This document shows positions 10,258 to 18,672 of a DNA stretch of 64,000 nucleotides, one piece after another. Made by a program: the position numbers and the translations under genes. This stretch comes from Streptomyces cadmiisoli. Lineage in GTDB: Bacteria > Actinomycetota > Actinomycetes > Streptomycetales > Streptomycetaceae. How positions within the stretch are numbered: position 1 is the stretch's first letter; each line of letters starts with the position of its first letter. Below the pieces are notes generated by a model that saw only the letters and a list, made by a program, of their open reading frames with translations, searched no databases and had not been told where the DNA came from. The stretch is taken from contig NZ_CP030073.1 of NCBI RefSeq assembly GCF_003261055.1, forward strand, positions 3,224,001 through 3,288,000, written 5' to 3'.

Positions 10258-10286
10258 TTCATAACCCATACGGTTAGTCCGGTCAA
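10258..10286 (-). promoter_or_regulatory. Predicted promoter of the dpdE-dpdH operon
   Basis: Read on the minus strand: -35 TTGACC (10286-10281), a 17-bp spacer, and -10 TATGAA (10263-10258). This is close to the actinomycete primary-sigma consensus and lies in the most AT-rich part of the gap. Transcription would begin near 10250 and run into the small frame at 10025 and dpdE at 9687, giving a leader of about 220 or 560 bases. Confidence 0.5.
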
Positions 10287-10701
10287 TACCGAGCGCAAGC
10301 GATCAGCAACTGACGCTGCGGGAACACCGCGACGCTTGCGATGCCGTGACACCGCAGGGACTCCGAGCCGAGGAGGAGACCTGACCGGCCCCGTCCAGCG
10401 GGACCGGCAGAAGAAGGGGTAGCCCAACACCTGCCGTACGGATAGATACAAGCGAGGCAGGACGAGGCCTCATCCTGTCTGCAGCTACGTTCGAGTGACC
10501 CAACTGCCCGTCATCGAGTTGACGATCGCTACCAGATCTTGCTGCAGGTTCATCAACACCAGCGCCCAGGGCCTCGGTCCCGCCGGCAGCCCGGGCCGAC
10601 ACTCGCCAGGGTCAATCGGCATCTTCATCGGCTGGTGTACGACGGTGGAGAGCTGGCGGCAACACCGCAGGAGCAGTGGGCCGCTGCGGCCCAGAAAACG
10701 G

Positions 10702-10736
10702 ATTCGCCCGCCACCGGATACCGGTAGCGGGCGAAT
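10702..10736 (-). terminator. Hairpin terminator after the dpdA operon
   Basis: ATTCGCCCGC pairs with GCGGGCGAAT (10 bp), continues after one mismatch with ACCGG/CCGGT, and closes on the 3-base loop ATA. On the minus strand the stem is followed by CGTTTTC, and it lies about 50 bp past the stop of the last gene of the operon. Confidence 0.75.
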
Positions 10737-10782
10737 TGCCGTCCTTCGAGGTGCCCCGGAGTCGGGTACCGCGAACGTCAGG

Positions 10783-11886
10783 TCAGTTGTGTACCGCGCG
10801 GACAAGCAGGTCGGTCAGGAGGCGGATGTCGTTGGGGGTGTTCTGCAGGCCGTTCCAGCGGCGCTGTTCGCCGTCAGGGAAGCGCCACATGCCCGAGGTC
10901 CAGGCGGTGACCGGCATCAGGCCCAGAACAGCGTTGCGTACGGCGTCGCAGTCGACTTCTTCGGCTTGCATGCCGTCGGTGAGGCTGTCCATGACGAAGC
11001 CCATGGCCTGGATGCCGGCGCCGTGGGTGAGGCGGGACTGGCGGGGCGGGAGTCTCCAGGCGTCGCTGAAGGTGTCCTTGACCATGATCCAGAAGGAGCG
11101 CAAGTGCTGCACCATGCGGTCGACGTCGCCGGAACCGTCTTCGGGGTTGCGGTACTGGTAGAGGGCGCCCTCGAAGAGGCTGTGCTCCAGCATGCGCAGG
11201 ATGGCCGTGTCTTTGATGTTGCCGTCGGGTGACGTCGGACTGGCGATGCGGCCGTAGAAGGGGCCCTGGCCGTCGGTGTTGAGGCGGGTCATCAACTGGG
11301 CGGGCAGTCGCTTGCGGGCGTAGGCGGGCGGGAGATGGCCACTGGTTTCGGGCAGAAGTTCGTGGATGAGGCCCTTGGGCAGCGGCTTGGTGGAGTTGAC
11401 CAAGATGAACTGGGAACGCTGGTCGTCGTGGTTGTCGGCGATGAACCCGACGGCGGCGACGGGGAATTCGACGAGATCGGCGTCGCGGATGGCGGCGCTG
11501 CGCTGCTGGCCGTCGACGATCAGGGCGGGCTTGTCCTCGTCGGGAAGGGATTCGTCGACGGGGATGACCAGTTCGCCGGGGACGGAGTAGTCGACTCCGT
11601 CCTTGCGCCGTGCTCCGGTCTCGAAGCGGACGTTCTCGTCGAAGGCCAGGACGAGGGCGTTGGGGAGCATGGCGTTGTCGGACTCGAGGTAGCGGCGGAT
11701 GCCGCGGATGTGGCTGAGGACCTCGGGGCGCTGGTAGCCCTGGAGGTTGCTGTCGTCGTCGCGTCGGACGCGGGAGACGGCGGCGAAGCTGTGGAGTTTC
11801 TTGCCGTCAACGGCGAAACAGTAGATCTTTCTGTCACCCTGGCGCACTTCGAGCGCCGGGAGCCTGAGTTCGTAGCGGTCGGCCAT
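10783..11886 (-). CDS. dpdB: DGQQR-motif DpdB/DndB-like protein, copy 1
   Basis: 367 residues from ATG 11886, preferred over ATG 11901 because GGAGAGG stands 5 bp before it and nothing like a ribosome site precedes 11901. The signature motif DGQQR is at residues 125-129 inside a ParB/DndB-like region, with a second conserved stretch GYQRPE at 50-55. DGQHR/DGQQR proteins are the DpdB and DndB families; in Salmonella DpdB is an ATPase that works with the transglycosylase DpdA to put preQ0 into DNA. It is the last gene of the operon, 38 bp after dpdA. It is clearly paralogous to the protein at 13142-14275, with the same two motifs at nearly the same residue numbers and a similar C-terminal motif (LTHGAGIQAMG). 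Confidence 0.8.
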   Translation of the reverse strand: MADRYELRLPALEVRQGDRKIYCFAVDGKKLHSFAAVSRVRRDDDSNLQGYQRPEVLSHIRGIRRYLESDNAMLPNALVLAFDENVRFETGARRKDGVDYSVPGELVIPVDESLPDEDKPALIVDGQQRSAAIRDADLVEFPVAAVGFIADNHDDQRSQFILVNSTKPLPKGLIHELLPETSGHLPPAYARKRLPAQLMTRLNTDGQGPFYGRIASPTSPDGNIKDTAILRMLEHSLFEGALYQYRNPEDGSGDVDRMVQHLRSFWIMVKDTFSDAWRLPPRQSRLTHGAGIQAMGFVMDSLTDGMQAEEVDCDAVRNAVLGLMPVTAWTSGMWRFPDGEQRRWNGLQNTPNDIRLLTDLLVRAVHN

Positions 11887-11924
11887 TGCCTCTCCAGACA
11901 TATCAAAAAACGAAAAGTAGGGGG

Positions 11925-13145
11925 TTACCCGAAGGTGAGGGAGCGCATCTTGGCCTCGAGTACGGTCAGATTATGGAATCCGCGACGCTTGTTGCGTTCA
12001 CTTCCGCGGAATATGGCGATCTCGATGCCGTGCTTCTCGCACAGGGCACAGGGGCAGGCGCGCCAGGGCGCGTCGCTGAGGGTGCGCTCGTAGAGCGCGA
12101 GATAGCTCTTCTTCTTCGGGCCGAGTACGAGGGACTCGTACGCCTGGAGTGCGGTCAGGACGTCCTCAAGGGAGGTTTCCTCGCCGTCGAATTCCCGCAG
12201 GGCGCGCAGGCAGGCCCGTTCTGCGGTGATGGCCTCGGCCTGGGAGACGCTTCCCGAGAGGATGAGGCGTTTGAGGGCAGGGTTCCCGTCGACTTGGGGA
12301 ACGCGGATGGCGGTGTAGGCGTCGGTGGCGGTGTGGTAGTTGTTGCGGTCGTCCATGAAGGCCTGGCGGAAGACCGAGGTGCTGTCGAAACTGGTCACAC
12401 CGTGGCGGGCGAACTGCTCCATGCTGTCAACGCGGTTGATGCCGAGCAGGTGCAGTTCGGCGTCGTGATTGCGCACTTCATCAATGGCTCGCAGGCAGGC
12501 CAGGATCTCGTGAGACTTGAGAGGGACCATGCCTCCGAGAGCGATACGCCGGTATCCCATTTTCTGCAGTTGCGCGACGGAGTGGGCGTAACTATCCGGC
12601 CCCCATCCCTGGGCGGCGCCAACAGGTTCGAAGCAGGCGCCGTTCTTTTTGGCCGCGGCGAGAAAGTTCTCGGCAAGCTCCAGGGAGATCTGCTGGCGTT
12701 CCAGCCACGCCGGTTCTGGTTCTGTATCAGATTCTTGAGGGATGTAGCCGAAGATGATGTGGTCGATGCTGATGCCGGCGTCGAATCCGCAACGGCCGTA
12801 GAAATCGATGACTTCATCGACCTCGTACGGAGGACGTTCTTCGTCGATGTAGTTGAAGGCGCCACAGTCACCGATGGTGGAGCAGGTTTCGGGAAGGCGG
12901 AAGAAGTTCCGCACACCCAGGCGGTAAAGCCGCTCGCGTTGCGGAGTGGAGTATTTCCCTGCGCCCTTCATGGATCCGTCGACAACAGCCTTGCTGACAA
13001 GAATCCCGTCATACGGGATCGGCGTCACGGCCTGGTGGGCGTAGACGTCGTCGCGCTGACGGACTCGGTAAGGCGAGTACTCGTCGTTGACGAAGTCATA
13101 GGTGGGGCTCACCAGGTCCTGGCTGTCAGGGAAATAGAATTTCAC
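11925..13145 (-). CDS. dpdA: DpdA, TGT-like 7-deazaguanine DNA transglycosylase
   Basis: 406 residues, GTG start overlapping the upstream stop as GTGA. It is a tRNA-guanine transglycosylase paralogue: a candidate general-base/substrate Asp lies in SIDHII (D128), the candidate nucleophile Asp in SFDSTS (D254), the GGMVPLK segment at 204-210 matches the TGT substrate loop, and a C-terminal zinc site C364-x-C366-x2-C369 with H391 is present. DpdA exchanges guanine in DNA for preQ0; the base is made by the divergent que genes. It is shorter and more divergent than a tRNA TGT and lies between two DpdB paralogues, which together exclude a housekeeping tRNA role. This is the defining gene of the island. 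Confidence 0.9.
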   Translation of the reverse strand: MKFYFPDSQDLVSPTYDFVNDEYSPYRVRQRDDVYAHQAVTPIPYDGILVSKAVVDGSMKGAGKYSTPQRERLYRLGVRNFFRLPETCSTIGDCGAFNYIDEERPPYEVDEVIDFYGRCGFDAGISIDHIIFGYIPQESDTEPEPAWLERQQISLELAENFLAAAKKNGACFEPVGAAQGWGPDSYAHSVAQLQKMGYRRIALGGMVPLKSHEILACLRAIDEVRNHDAELHLLGINRVDSMEQFARHGVTSFDSTSVFRQAFMDDRNNYHTATDAYTAIRVPQVDGNPALKRLILSGSVSQAEAITAERACLRALREFDGEETSLEDVLTALQAYESLVLGPKKKSYLALYERTLSDAPWRACPCALCEKHGIEIAIFRGSERNKRRGFHNLTVLEAKMRSLTFG

Positions 13146-14275
13146 GCGGCTTTTGCCTTTTCCTGCACATAGATACGGAGGAGGTAGTTCGACAGGGTGC
13201 TGATGTGGCGCGGATTGTTCTGGAGTTCGTTCCAGGGGATGTTCAGGTCTGGCCAGCGCCCCTTGGTCCAGTAGCAGTGCGGGGCGATCAGCGCGAGTTC
13301 GTCGCGTGCCTGCTGCAGTGCGTGGGGGGAGGCGGGGTCTATGGCCATCATCACGCGGTCCATCAGGCGTCCCATGGAGCGGATGCCGACGCCGTGCATG
13401 AGGCGGCTACGGGTGGGCGGCAGGCCCCAAGCGTCAGGGAAAGTGTCGCGTACCGCAGTCCAGTAGGTGATGAGGATCTGGCGGATGGTAGCGGTGTCCA
13501 CGGTGTTGTTGGAGAGGTTCTTGTAGGGGAAGAAGGCTCCCGATGGGGAGTTGAGGGCCTCCTGGATGGCCGTGGTGAGACTGTTGTCGGTGACGACAGC
13601 GTCGGCTTTTTGCTCAGCGGTGGTGGAGGGGCGGCGCACCAGTCCGCAAAAAGGTGAGTCCTTGTCGTGGTTAAGCGCTTCGACCAGGACCGCGGGGAGT
13701 TTACGGGCGGATAGCTTGGTGGGCAGAGCGGTGCCGACCTCGGGGAGGAGCTCGGTGACCAGGTTGGTCGGCAGGGGGGAGACCGTGTTCACCCGCAGGA
13801 ACTGGTCCCGCTGGGTTTCAAGGTCCTCAGCGACGAAGCCGGCGATGGTGACGGCCAGGCGGGTGTTGCGGGTGCGAGCCAGAGCGAGGCTGCGCTGCTG
13901 GCCGTCGACAATCCAGGCAGGCCGGGGGGCGTCGGGGGAATCTGGCAGCGTGATCTCCAACGTGCCAGAGGTGCACAGGCCGTCACTGCTGCTGGGGCCG
14001 GGGCTCGATTTGAAGCGCACACTGGCGGGCAGAGCCATGATCAGACCGTTGGGGAAGAGGACCTCGTCGCTGTCGAGGTATTCCAGGATCTGCCGTACGT
14101 GCTGCTTCTTCTCCGGGCGCTGGTAGCCGATGAGCTTACCGGCCTCGTCGCGGGAGATCCGGGCGACATCGGCGACCTGATGGACCTCTTCTGCCGCCAA
14201 CGTGAACACGTACAGCGGGATCGTGGGGTGCTGCTCGATCCGCAGGGCTCGGCGTTTCAGCACGGTGGAAGTCAT
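13142..14275 (-). CDS. dpdB: DGQQR-motif DpdB/DndB-like protein, copy 2
   Basis: 377 residues from ATG 14275, whose A is shared with the stop of the gene before it. DGQQR is at residues 124-128 and GYQRPE at 50-55, the same spacing as the copy at 10783-11886; the C-terminal motif LMHGVGIRSMG also matches. By family this is the ATPase/ParB-like partner of DpdA. The direct upstream position and GTGA coupling to dpdA make this copy the more likely orthologue of the single DpdB of other clusters, with the other copy a duplicate that may pair with it or act as a regulator, as DndB does in phosphorothioate systems. Sequence divergence between the copies is large, so the duplication is old. Confidence 0.8.
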   Translation of the reverse strand: MTSTVLKRRALRIEQHPTIPLYVFTLAAEEVHQVADVARISRDEAGKLIGYQRPEKKQHVRQILEYLDSDEVLFPNGLIMALPASVRFKSSPGPSSSDGLCTSGTLEITLPDSPDAPRPAWIVDGQQRSLALARTRNTRLAVTIAGFVAEDLETQRDQFLRVNTVSPLPTNLVTELLPEVGTALPTKLSARKLPAVLVEALNHDKDSPFCGLVRRPSTTAEQKADAVVTDNSLTTAIQEALNSPSGAFFPYKNLSNNTVDTATIRQILITYWTAVRDTFPDAWGLPPTRSRLMHGVGIRSMGRLMDRVMMAIDPASPHALQQARDELALIAPHCYWTKGRWPDLNIPWNELQNNPRHISTLSNYLLRIYVQEKAKAA

Positions 14276-15168
14276 CAGCGGCCAATCGTTGATTCGTACA
14301 GGCCTGCGAAGCGCTTTTGTTCGCAGGCCATCCCCTTGTCTCGAAACAGACGCAGCAGGCGGGTACGAGAGGCGTCGGGATAGGTGCTCTTCATCTCTTC
14401 AATGAAGGCGATGACGATCTTGTCCGTAACCGGTGTGCGGTCGTAGCGCTCAGGCCGGGCAGTCTGGGCGACCCAGTCGTCCCAGCGCAGTTGGGCGGAG
14501 GGGTCGGTGAGGCGTCCAGGTGTGCAGTGCTCGAGCCAGGAGGCGGCCATGCGCACGTTGAGACTGGTCAGGGTGCCGCCCAGGGCCTGGCGCAGGCCGG
14601 CGTTGGCGGGCACGCGCCGTATGCCCTCGATGTCGGTGGCGCCACCGATCAGGACGACATCGGTGGCGGTATCAGCGAGGGCCAGCAGATCGTGGTGCAT
14701 GGCCTGGGCATAGGGCGAAGACAGCACAACGAGGGCGCGTCCGGCGGCGCCAGCGACCTGGGGCAGGTCGCAGGTGCCATCCAAGCGCTGCAGATGATCC
14801 CACCACTGGGAGCTCTGGGCGCTGGCGGAAGCCACGGAATCTACGTGCCGGGTCACGAAAGTCGCGGCGTAAGAGGGGGCGGGGCTGGACACTGGACGCA
14901 GGCCCAGGCCTGCCGAGGCTGCATACAGGCGGGGGGTGAAGCCTGCTTGGGATGCAGCGTGGGTGAGCGCGAGGGCGCGTTTCCACTGGTCTCCCCGGTA
15001 CAGATGCTCCAGCGCCGTATGCCTGCTCGCTGTGGTGCGCAGTCGGTGCGCCCACTCCTCGGCCCGCTGGGGCAGGTCGGCAGCCACCAGGCTGCGGGCC
15101 TGCAGGTCTGCCGCGGGAGGGGACGCTTTCCGGTCCGTGCAGGTGACCACGATCGGCAACTCGTTCAC
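14275..15168 (-). CDS. Unrecognised protein heading the dpdA operon (DpdC candidate)
   Basis: 297 residues with a GTG start (15168-15166). I do not recognise it firmly. The N-terminus reads LPIVVTCTDRKASPP, like the first strand and Cys/Lys loop of YaaA/DUF328- or DUF6884-type proteins, and the middle has ALVVLSSPYAQAM and VVLIGGATDIEG, a Rossmann-like alternation that could belong to the same fold. The last 60 residues are basic and helical. It is the first gene of the operon and coupled to dpdB copy 2. In Salmonella three proteins, DpdA, DpdB and DpdC, are sufficient for the amido-7-deazaguanine mark, with DpdC hydrating inserted preQ0; by elimination this gene is the best candidate here, but that is inference from position only. 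Confidence 0.5.
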   Translation of the reverse strand: MNELPIVVTCTDRKASPPAADLQARSLVAADLPQRAEEWAHRLRTTASRHTALEHLYRGDQWKRALALTHAASQAGFTPRLYAASAGLGLRPVSSPAPSYAATFVTRHVDSVASASAQSSQWWDHLQRLDGTCDLPQVAGAAGRALVVLSSPYAQAMHHDLLALADTATDVVLIGGATDIEGIRRVPANAGLRQALGGTLTSLNVRMAASWLEHCTPGRLTDPSAQLRWDDWVAQTARPERYDRTPVTDKIVIAFIEEMKSTYPDASRTRLLRLFRDKGMACEQKRFAGLYESTIGR

Positions 15169-15292
15169 TGCGGCTAGACCCCTGAGTTCCGGTAACTCGT
15201 TTGTTGTTGTGATTACTGTAGCCGCTAGTTAGAGGGGTAGGCTGCGTCTGCCTCGACTGAGGCAACTGGACTTCGGATAAGGGAGTGACAGC
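15169..15292. promoter_or_regulatory. Divergent promoter region between the dpdA and queC operons
   Basis: 124 bp separate the two start codons. It contains a perfect hairpin/operator TGCCTC-GACT-GAGGCA at 15249-15264, just upstream of queC, and an AT-richer segment with TTGTTG and, 16 bp on, TAGTTA (around 15204-15231) that may be the queC promoter. The 9-mer GGTAACTCG at 15191 recurs at 18841. No preQ1 riboswitch consensus could be recognised. Confidence 0.45.
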
Positions 15293-15988
15293 ATGGACCG
15301 TCCCGCGATCGTGTTGCTGAGCGGCGGCCTGGACTCGACCACGGTGCTGGCCATCGCCAAGGACCAGGGGTTCACTCCCTATGCGCTCAGCTTCCGCTAT
15401 GGCCAGCGGCACAGCATCGAACTGGAAGCTGCCAAGCGCGTTGCCGAGGTCCAGGGGGTGGCCCGGCACGTCATCGCCGACATCGATCTGCGGGTCTTCG
15501 GTGGCTCTGCCCTGACCGCCGACATCGAGGTTCCCAAGCACGAGTCGCTGGATGACCTCGAGGACGGCGGGGTGCCGATCACCTACGTGCCGGCCCGCAA
15601 CACGATCTTCCTGTCGTTCGCACTGGCTTTCGCCGAGACCGTAGGCGCCAGCGACATCTTCACGGGAGTCACCGCCGTGGACTACAGCGGCTACCCCGAC
15701 TGCCGCCCCGAGTACATGGACGCCTTTGCCACCATGGCGAACCTGGCGACCCGGGCCGGCGTGGAGGGCACCTCCCGGATGACGCTGCACTCCCCCCTGA
15801 TCGCCATGTCGAAGGCCGACATCGTGCGCGAAGGCCTGCGTCTGGGCGTGGACTACTCCCTCACGTCCTCCTGCTACGACCCCGATGACCAGGGCCAGGC
15901 CTGCGGCAAGTGCGACACGTGCCTGCTGCGCCTGAAGGGCTTCGCCGAAGCCGGCGTCACCGACCCTGTCCGGTACCAGAGCGCCTGA
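15293..15988 (+). CDS. queC: QueC, 7-cyano-7-deazaguanine (preQ0) synthase
   Basis: 231 residues. It converts 7-carboxy-7-deazaguanine to preQ0 using ATP and ammonia. The PP-loop SGGLDS is at residues 10-15, and the C-terminal zinc site is C194, C204, C207 and C210, both standard for QueC. ATG is preceded by AAGGGAG. First gene of the plus-strand operon, 3 bp before queE. Its presence next to dpdA argues that the base is destined for DNA; streptomycetes can also make preQ0-derived nucleoside antibiotics, but no such genes are near. Confidence 0.95.
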   Translation: MDRPAIVLLSGGLDSTTVLAIAKDQGFTPYALSFRYGQRHSIELEAAKRVAEVQGVARHVIADIDLRVFGGSALTADIEVPKHESLDDLEDGGVPITYVPARNTIFLSFALAFAETVGASDIFTGVTAVDYSGYPDCRPEYMDAFATMANLATRAGVEGTSRMTLHSPLIAMSKADIVREGLRLGVDYSLTSSCYDPDDQGQACGKCDTCLLRLKGFAEAGVTDPVRYQSA

Positions 15989-15990
15989 AC

Positions 15991-16626
15991 ATGACCTATC
16001 TGATCAAAGAGATCTTCTACACCCTGCAGGGAGAGGGCAGCCACGCAGGGCGCCCGGCGGTCTTCTGCCGTTTTTCCCGCTGCAACCTGTGGACCGGCCG
16101 GGAGGCAGATCGCTCCCGCGCCATCTGCCAGTTCTGCGACACCGACTTCGTCGGCACCGACGGGGAAGGAGGCGGCCGGTTCGGCACTGCGGAGGATCTC
16201 GCCGATGCCGTCGAGGCCGCCTGGCCCAGCACCGACCGTGCCCACCGGTTCGTGGTGTGTACCGGCGGCGAGCCCCTGCTGCAGTTGGACGAGGGCGCCA
16301 TCGCCGCCCTGCACGGCCGTGGCTTCGAAGTAGCGGTGGAAACCAATGGCACCCGGCCGGCTCCCCGCAGTATCGACTGGCTGTGCGTCAGCCCCAAGAT
16401 CGGCTCCGACCTGGTCCTGACCAGCGGGGATGAACTGAAGCTGGTCTACCCCCAGGCCGGCGGCGACCCGGCTCAGTTCGAGGGGCTCGACTTCGAGCAC
16501 TTTCGGCTGCAGCCGCTGGATGACGCCCATCGTGAGGACCACACCCGCGCTGCTGTCGAGTACTGCATGAAGAACCCGCGCTGGACACTCTCTCTCCAGA
16601 CGCACAAGTATCTGGGAATTCAGTAA
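15991..16626 (+). CDS. queE: QueE, 7-carboxy-7-deazaguanine synthase
   Basis: 211 residues from ATG 15991, two bases after the queC stop; an in-frame ATG at 15910 lies inside queC and is not used. It is a radical SAM enzyme that rearranges carboxytetrahydropterin to CDG. The [4Fe-4S] cysteines show the QueE-specific long spacing C31-x14-C46-x2-C49 rather than the usual CX3CX2C, and the N-terminus IFYTLQGEG is the family signature. Stop shares a base with the queD start. Confidence 0.94.
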   Translation: MTYLIKEIFYTLQGEGSHAGRPAVFCRFSRCNLWTGREADRSRAICQFCDTDFVGTDGEGGGRFGTAEDLADAVEAAWPSTDRAHRFVVCTGGEPLLQLDEGAIAALHGRGFEVAVETNGTRPAPRSIDWLCVSPKIGSDLVLTSGDELKLVYPQAGGDPAQFEGLDFEHFRLQPLDDAHREDHTRAAVEYCMKNPRWTLSLQTHKYLGIQ

Positions 16627-16982
16627 TGGAAATCTTTCGCGAGTTCACCTTCGAAGCAGCCCACCGTCTGCCGCGCGTGCCCGAGGGCCACAAGTGCGCC
16701 CGACTGCACGGCCACTCCTACAAGGTCACCGTGCACGTGGAGGCACCCGTCGATCCAAAGGCGGGCTGGGTGATGGACTTCGGCGACATCAAGCAGGCTT
16801 TTAAGCCGATTGATGCACAACTCGACCATTACTACCTGAACGACATCGAAGGTCTGGAAAACCCCACCAGCGAGAACCTGGCCCGCTGGATCTGGGACCG
16901 GATGGCCGCAGAACTCCCTGCTCTGTCGGCAATCACCGTGCGCGAGACCTGCACCTCCGGTTGCACCTACCGAGGCGAGTAG
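16626..16982 (+). CDS. queD: QueD, 6-carboxytetrahydropterin synthase
   Basis: 118 residues. It makes 6-carboxy-5,6,7,8-tetrahydropterin from dihydroneopterin triphosphate. Zinc ligands H13, H28 and H30 (HGH) and the catalytic C24 are in place, and the length is normal for the family. Start overlaps the queE stop by one base (TAATG), so it is coupled. Confidence 0.94.
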   Translation: MEIFREFTFEAAHRLPRVPEGHKCARLHGHSYKVTVHVEAPVDPKAGWVMDFGDIKQAFKPIDAQLDHYYLNDIEGLENPTSENLARWIWDRMAAELPALSAITVRETCTSGCTYRGE

Positions 16983-16986
16983 CAGG

Positions 16987-17760
16987 ATGCACGACATTCA
17001 AAACGAGGTCGACCACCGCGGCGTAGCCATCGACGAAGTAGGGATCAGCGGCCTGCGCTACCCCGTCACGTTCGATGACGGCCACACGCGCCAGCACGGT
17101 ATCGCCGACATCAGCGTCACCGTTGGCCTGCAGGCCGACCGGCGCGGCACCCACATGAGCCGCATGATCGCCCTGGTACACGAGGAGGTGGCCACCCTCG
17201 CCCCGCAAGAGTTGCCCATCGCCCTCAAACGAGGGCTCGCTCTGCTCGAAGCCCCCACCTTGGCCATCGCACTGTCCCTGCCCGTCGCCACGGCCGTGAC
17301 CGCACCCGCAAGTCAGCGGCAGTCGTGGCAAACCCACGACGTCACCATCACCGGCCGCATCACCGCCGACACCTGCACCGTCGCGACCACAGTGACCACC
17401 GACGTCACCAGTCTGTGCCCGTGTTCGAAGGCCATCTCCGACTACGGGGCCCACAACCAGCGCAGCGAAGTCACCCTCACGGTCACTGGGACCGCCGACG
17501 CGCCCTACCCCCTGGAGATCCACGAAATCGTCGATCTGCTGCGCAGTTCCGGTTCTGCCCCCGTCTTGCCCCTCATCAAGCGGCCCGACGAACGCGTCGT
17601 CACCATGCAGGCTTACGACCATCCCGTTTTTGTCGAAGACATCATTCGCGATATAAGCCTGGTATGCCGTGAAAAGGGCCTAAAGCATGCGATCAGGGCG
17701 AAGAATCTGGAAAGCATTCATAGCCACGACGCCATTGCCAGCCTGACCTTCTCTGGCTGA
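16987..17760 (+). CDS. folE2: FolE2, type IB GTP cyclohydrolase
   Basis: 257 residues. It opens the pathway by converting GTP to dihydroneopterin triphosphate. The FolE2 signature LCPCSKAIS has C144 and C146; the protein is unrelated in sequence to the zinc-dependent FolE1 used for folate. ATG lies 4 bp after queD. An extra cyclohydrolase inside the island makes preQ0 supply independent of the housekeeping folate enzyme. A strong terminator follows at 17783-17809. Confidence 0.93.
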   Translation: MHDIQNEVDHRGVAIDEVGISGLRYPVTFDDGHTRQHGIADISVTVGLQADRRGTHMSRMIALVHEEVATLAPQELPIALKRGLALLEAPTLAIALSLPVATAVTAPASQRQSWQTHDVTITGRITADTCTVATTVTTDVTSLCPCSKAISDYGAHNQRSEVTLTVTGTADAPYPLEIHEIVDLLRSSGSAPVLPLIKRPDERVVTMQAYDHPVFVEDIIRDISLVCREKGLKHAIRAKNLESIHSHDAIASLTFSG

Positions 17761-17782
17761 ACCCACGCACACGCCCCAGGAC

Positions 17783-17809
17783 GGGAAGGGGGGTGCCATC
17801 CCCCTTCCC
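17783..17809 (+). terminator. Terminator after folE2
   Basis: Perfect 10-bp inverted repeat GGGAAGGGGG / CCCCCTTCCC with the 7-base loop GTGCCAT, starting 22 bp past the folE2 stop. No T-run follows, as is common in actinomycetes. Confidence 0.8.
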
Positions 17810-18156
17810 GCGCCGCGCCTGCGGCGGCCAGACGCATCGTTCCACCCGAGCCCGCGGGAGGCGCCCACTGGCGGCTATGCACGCGCCCCGCAACCCGTAC
17901 AGCGGGCCAGCACCCGCGACGCTGTCCGCCGCGCCCGCCATCGAGTGACCCGCTCGACTCCCTCAGCGTGGTTTCGCCGGCTACCCGACGCGGATCTTGC
18001 ACACCCCGGAACCAGGCATTTATCCCAGCCTCACAGCACGGACCGGGGCCTTAAGAATGTCAGTGCCGTGTGCTGTGCTGTCTGCACATTCGCCCCACCG
18101 CCCGTTCCCGGCTGGAGCCGAGCGCACCACCCCACTACCGAGACAGAAAGTAGATC
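17810..18156. other. Leader region before the VUT transporter gene
   Basis: About 350 bp without a supportable gene. It is GC-rich and carries no clear promoter; a CGGCTGGAGCCG inverted repeat at about 18109-18120 lies 37 bp before the GTG start of the transporter. I looked for a preQ1-type riboswitch and could not recognise one. Confidence 0.4.
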
Positions 18157-18672
18157 GTGAAGTCTCCCGCTCCTGCCGGTATTGCCACACTCATCGCTTA
18201 CATCGCCACTATTCCGGCCGCCAACTTGGCCGTCACCCATTTCGGCGCGATACCCGTCGGCCTCGGCTACGTGGCGCCTGCCGGTGTCTACCTCGTCGGC
18301 CTGGCGCTTGTCTTGCGCGACCTTGCACGGGAGGCGGTCGGCCGAGGCGCCATCCTCGCCGCCATAGCCGTCGGCACCGTTCTCTCCTACCTTCTCGCTG
18401 ACCCCAGCCTCGCCACCGCGTCAGCGATCGCCTTCGCCGTCGCTGAAACCATGGACTTCGTCGTCTACGAACCCCTGCGCAAGCGAGGACTACTGGTCGC
18501 AATACTGGCCTCGAACGCCGTCGGACTTCTGGCCGACAGCCTCTTGTTCCTCCACCTTGCCTTCGGCTCCTTCAATTTCCTGCCTGGACAAATCCTCGGC
18601 AAAGCGTGGATGACCTTCGCAGCCGTCGCAGTCCTGGCGCTACTGCGCCGCCGCTCACGCGCTATCGCCTGA
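18157..18672 (+). CDS. VUT/YhhQ-family queuosine-precursor transporter
   Basis: 171 residues, GTG start, weak ribosome site AGAAAG. The protein is almost wholly hydrophobic with five to six membrane segments and ends in a short basic tail (LRRRSRAIA). The pattern of a conserved arginine-rich short loop after RDLAREAVG and a later NAVGLLADSLLFLHLAFG matches the VUT (YhhQ/COG1738) family that imports preQ0/preQ1. Linked to preQ0 synthesis and dpdA, its role is salvage of the base for DNA modification, an alternative supply to the que operon. Separated from folE2 by a terminator, so it is expressed on its own. Confidence 0.8.
   Translation: MKSPAPAGIATLIAYIATIPAANLAVTHFGAIPVGLGYVAPAGVYLVGLALVLRDLAREAVGRGAILAAIAVGTVLSYLLADPSLATASAIAFAVAETMDFVVYEPLRKRGLLVAILASNAVGLLADSLLFLHLAFGSFNFLPGQILGKAWMTFAAVAVLALLRRRSRAIA

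Larger units (their letters stand above)
10026..10782. other. Non-coding gap between the two minus-strand dpd operons
   Basis: No convincing gene in about 750 bp. It holds the predicted promoter at 10258-10286, an AT-rich patch around 10225-10275 that contains a TGATCA palindrome, and the terminator hairpin at 10702-10736. Open frames seen here have no ribosome site and no coding bias. Confidence 0.6.

Noticed and set aside
11925..13145. A housekeeping tRNA-guanine transglycosylase
   Set aside because: The divergent sequence, length and coupling to two DGQQR proteins and preQ0 genes fit DpdA; streptomycete tRNA TGT would not sit in such an operon.
17810..18156. A preQ1 riboswitch upstream of the preQ0 transporter, or in the 15169-15292 gap
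   Set aside because: I could not find the conserved loop sequences or pseudoknot of any preQ1 class by eye; a covariance-model search would be needed.
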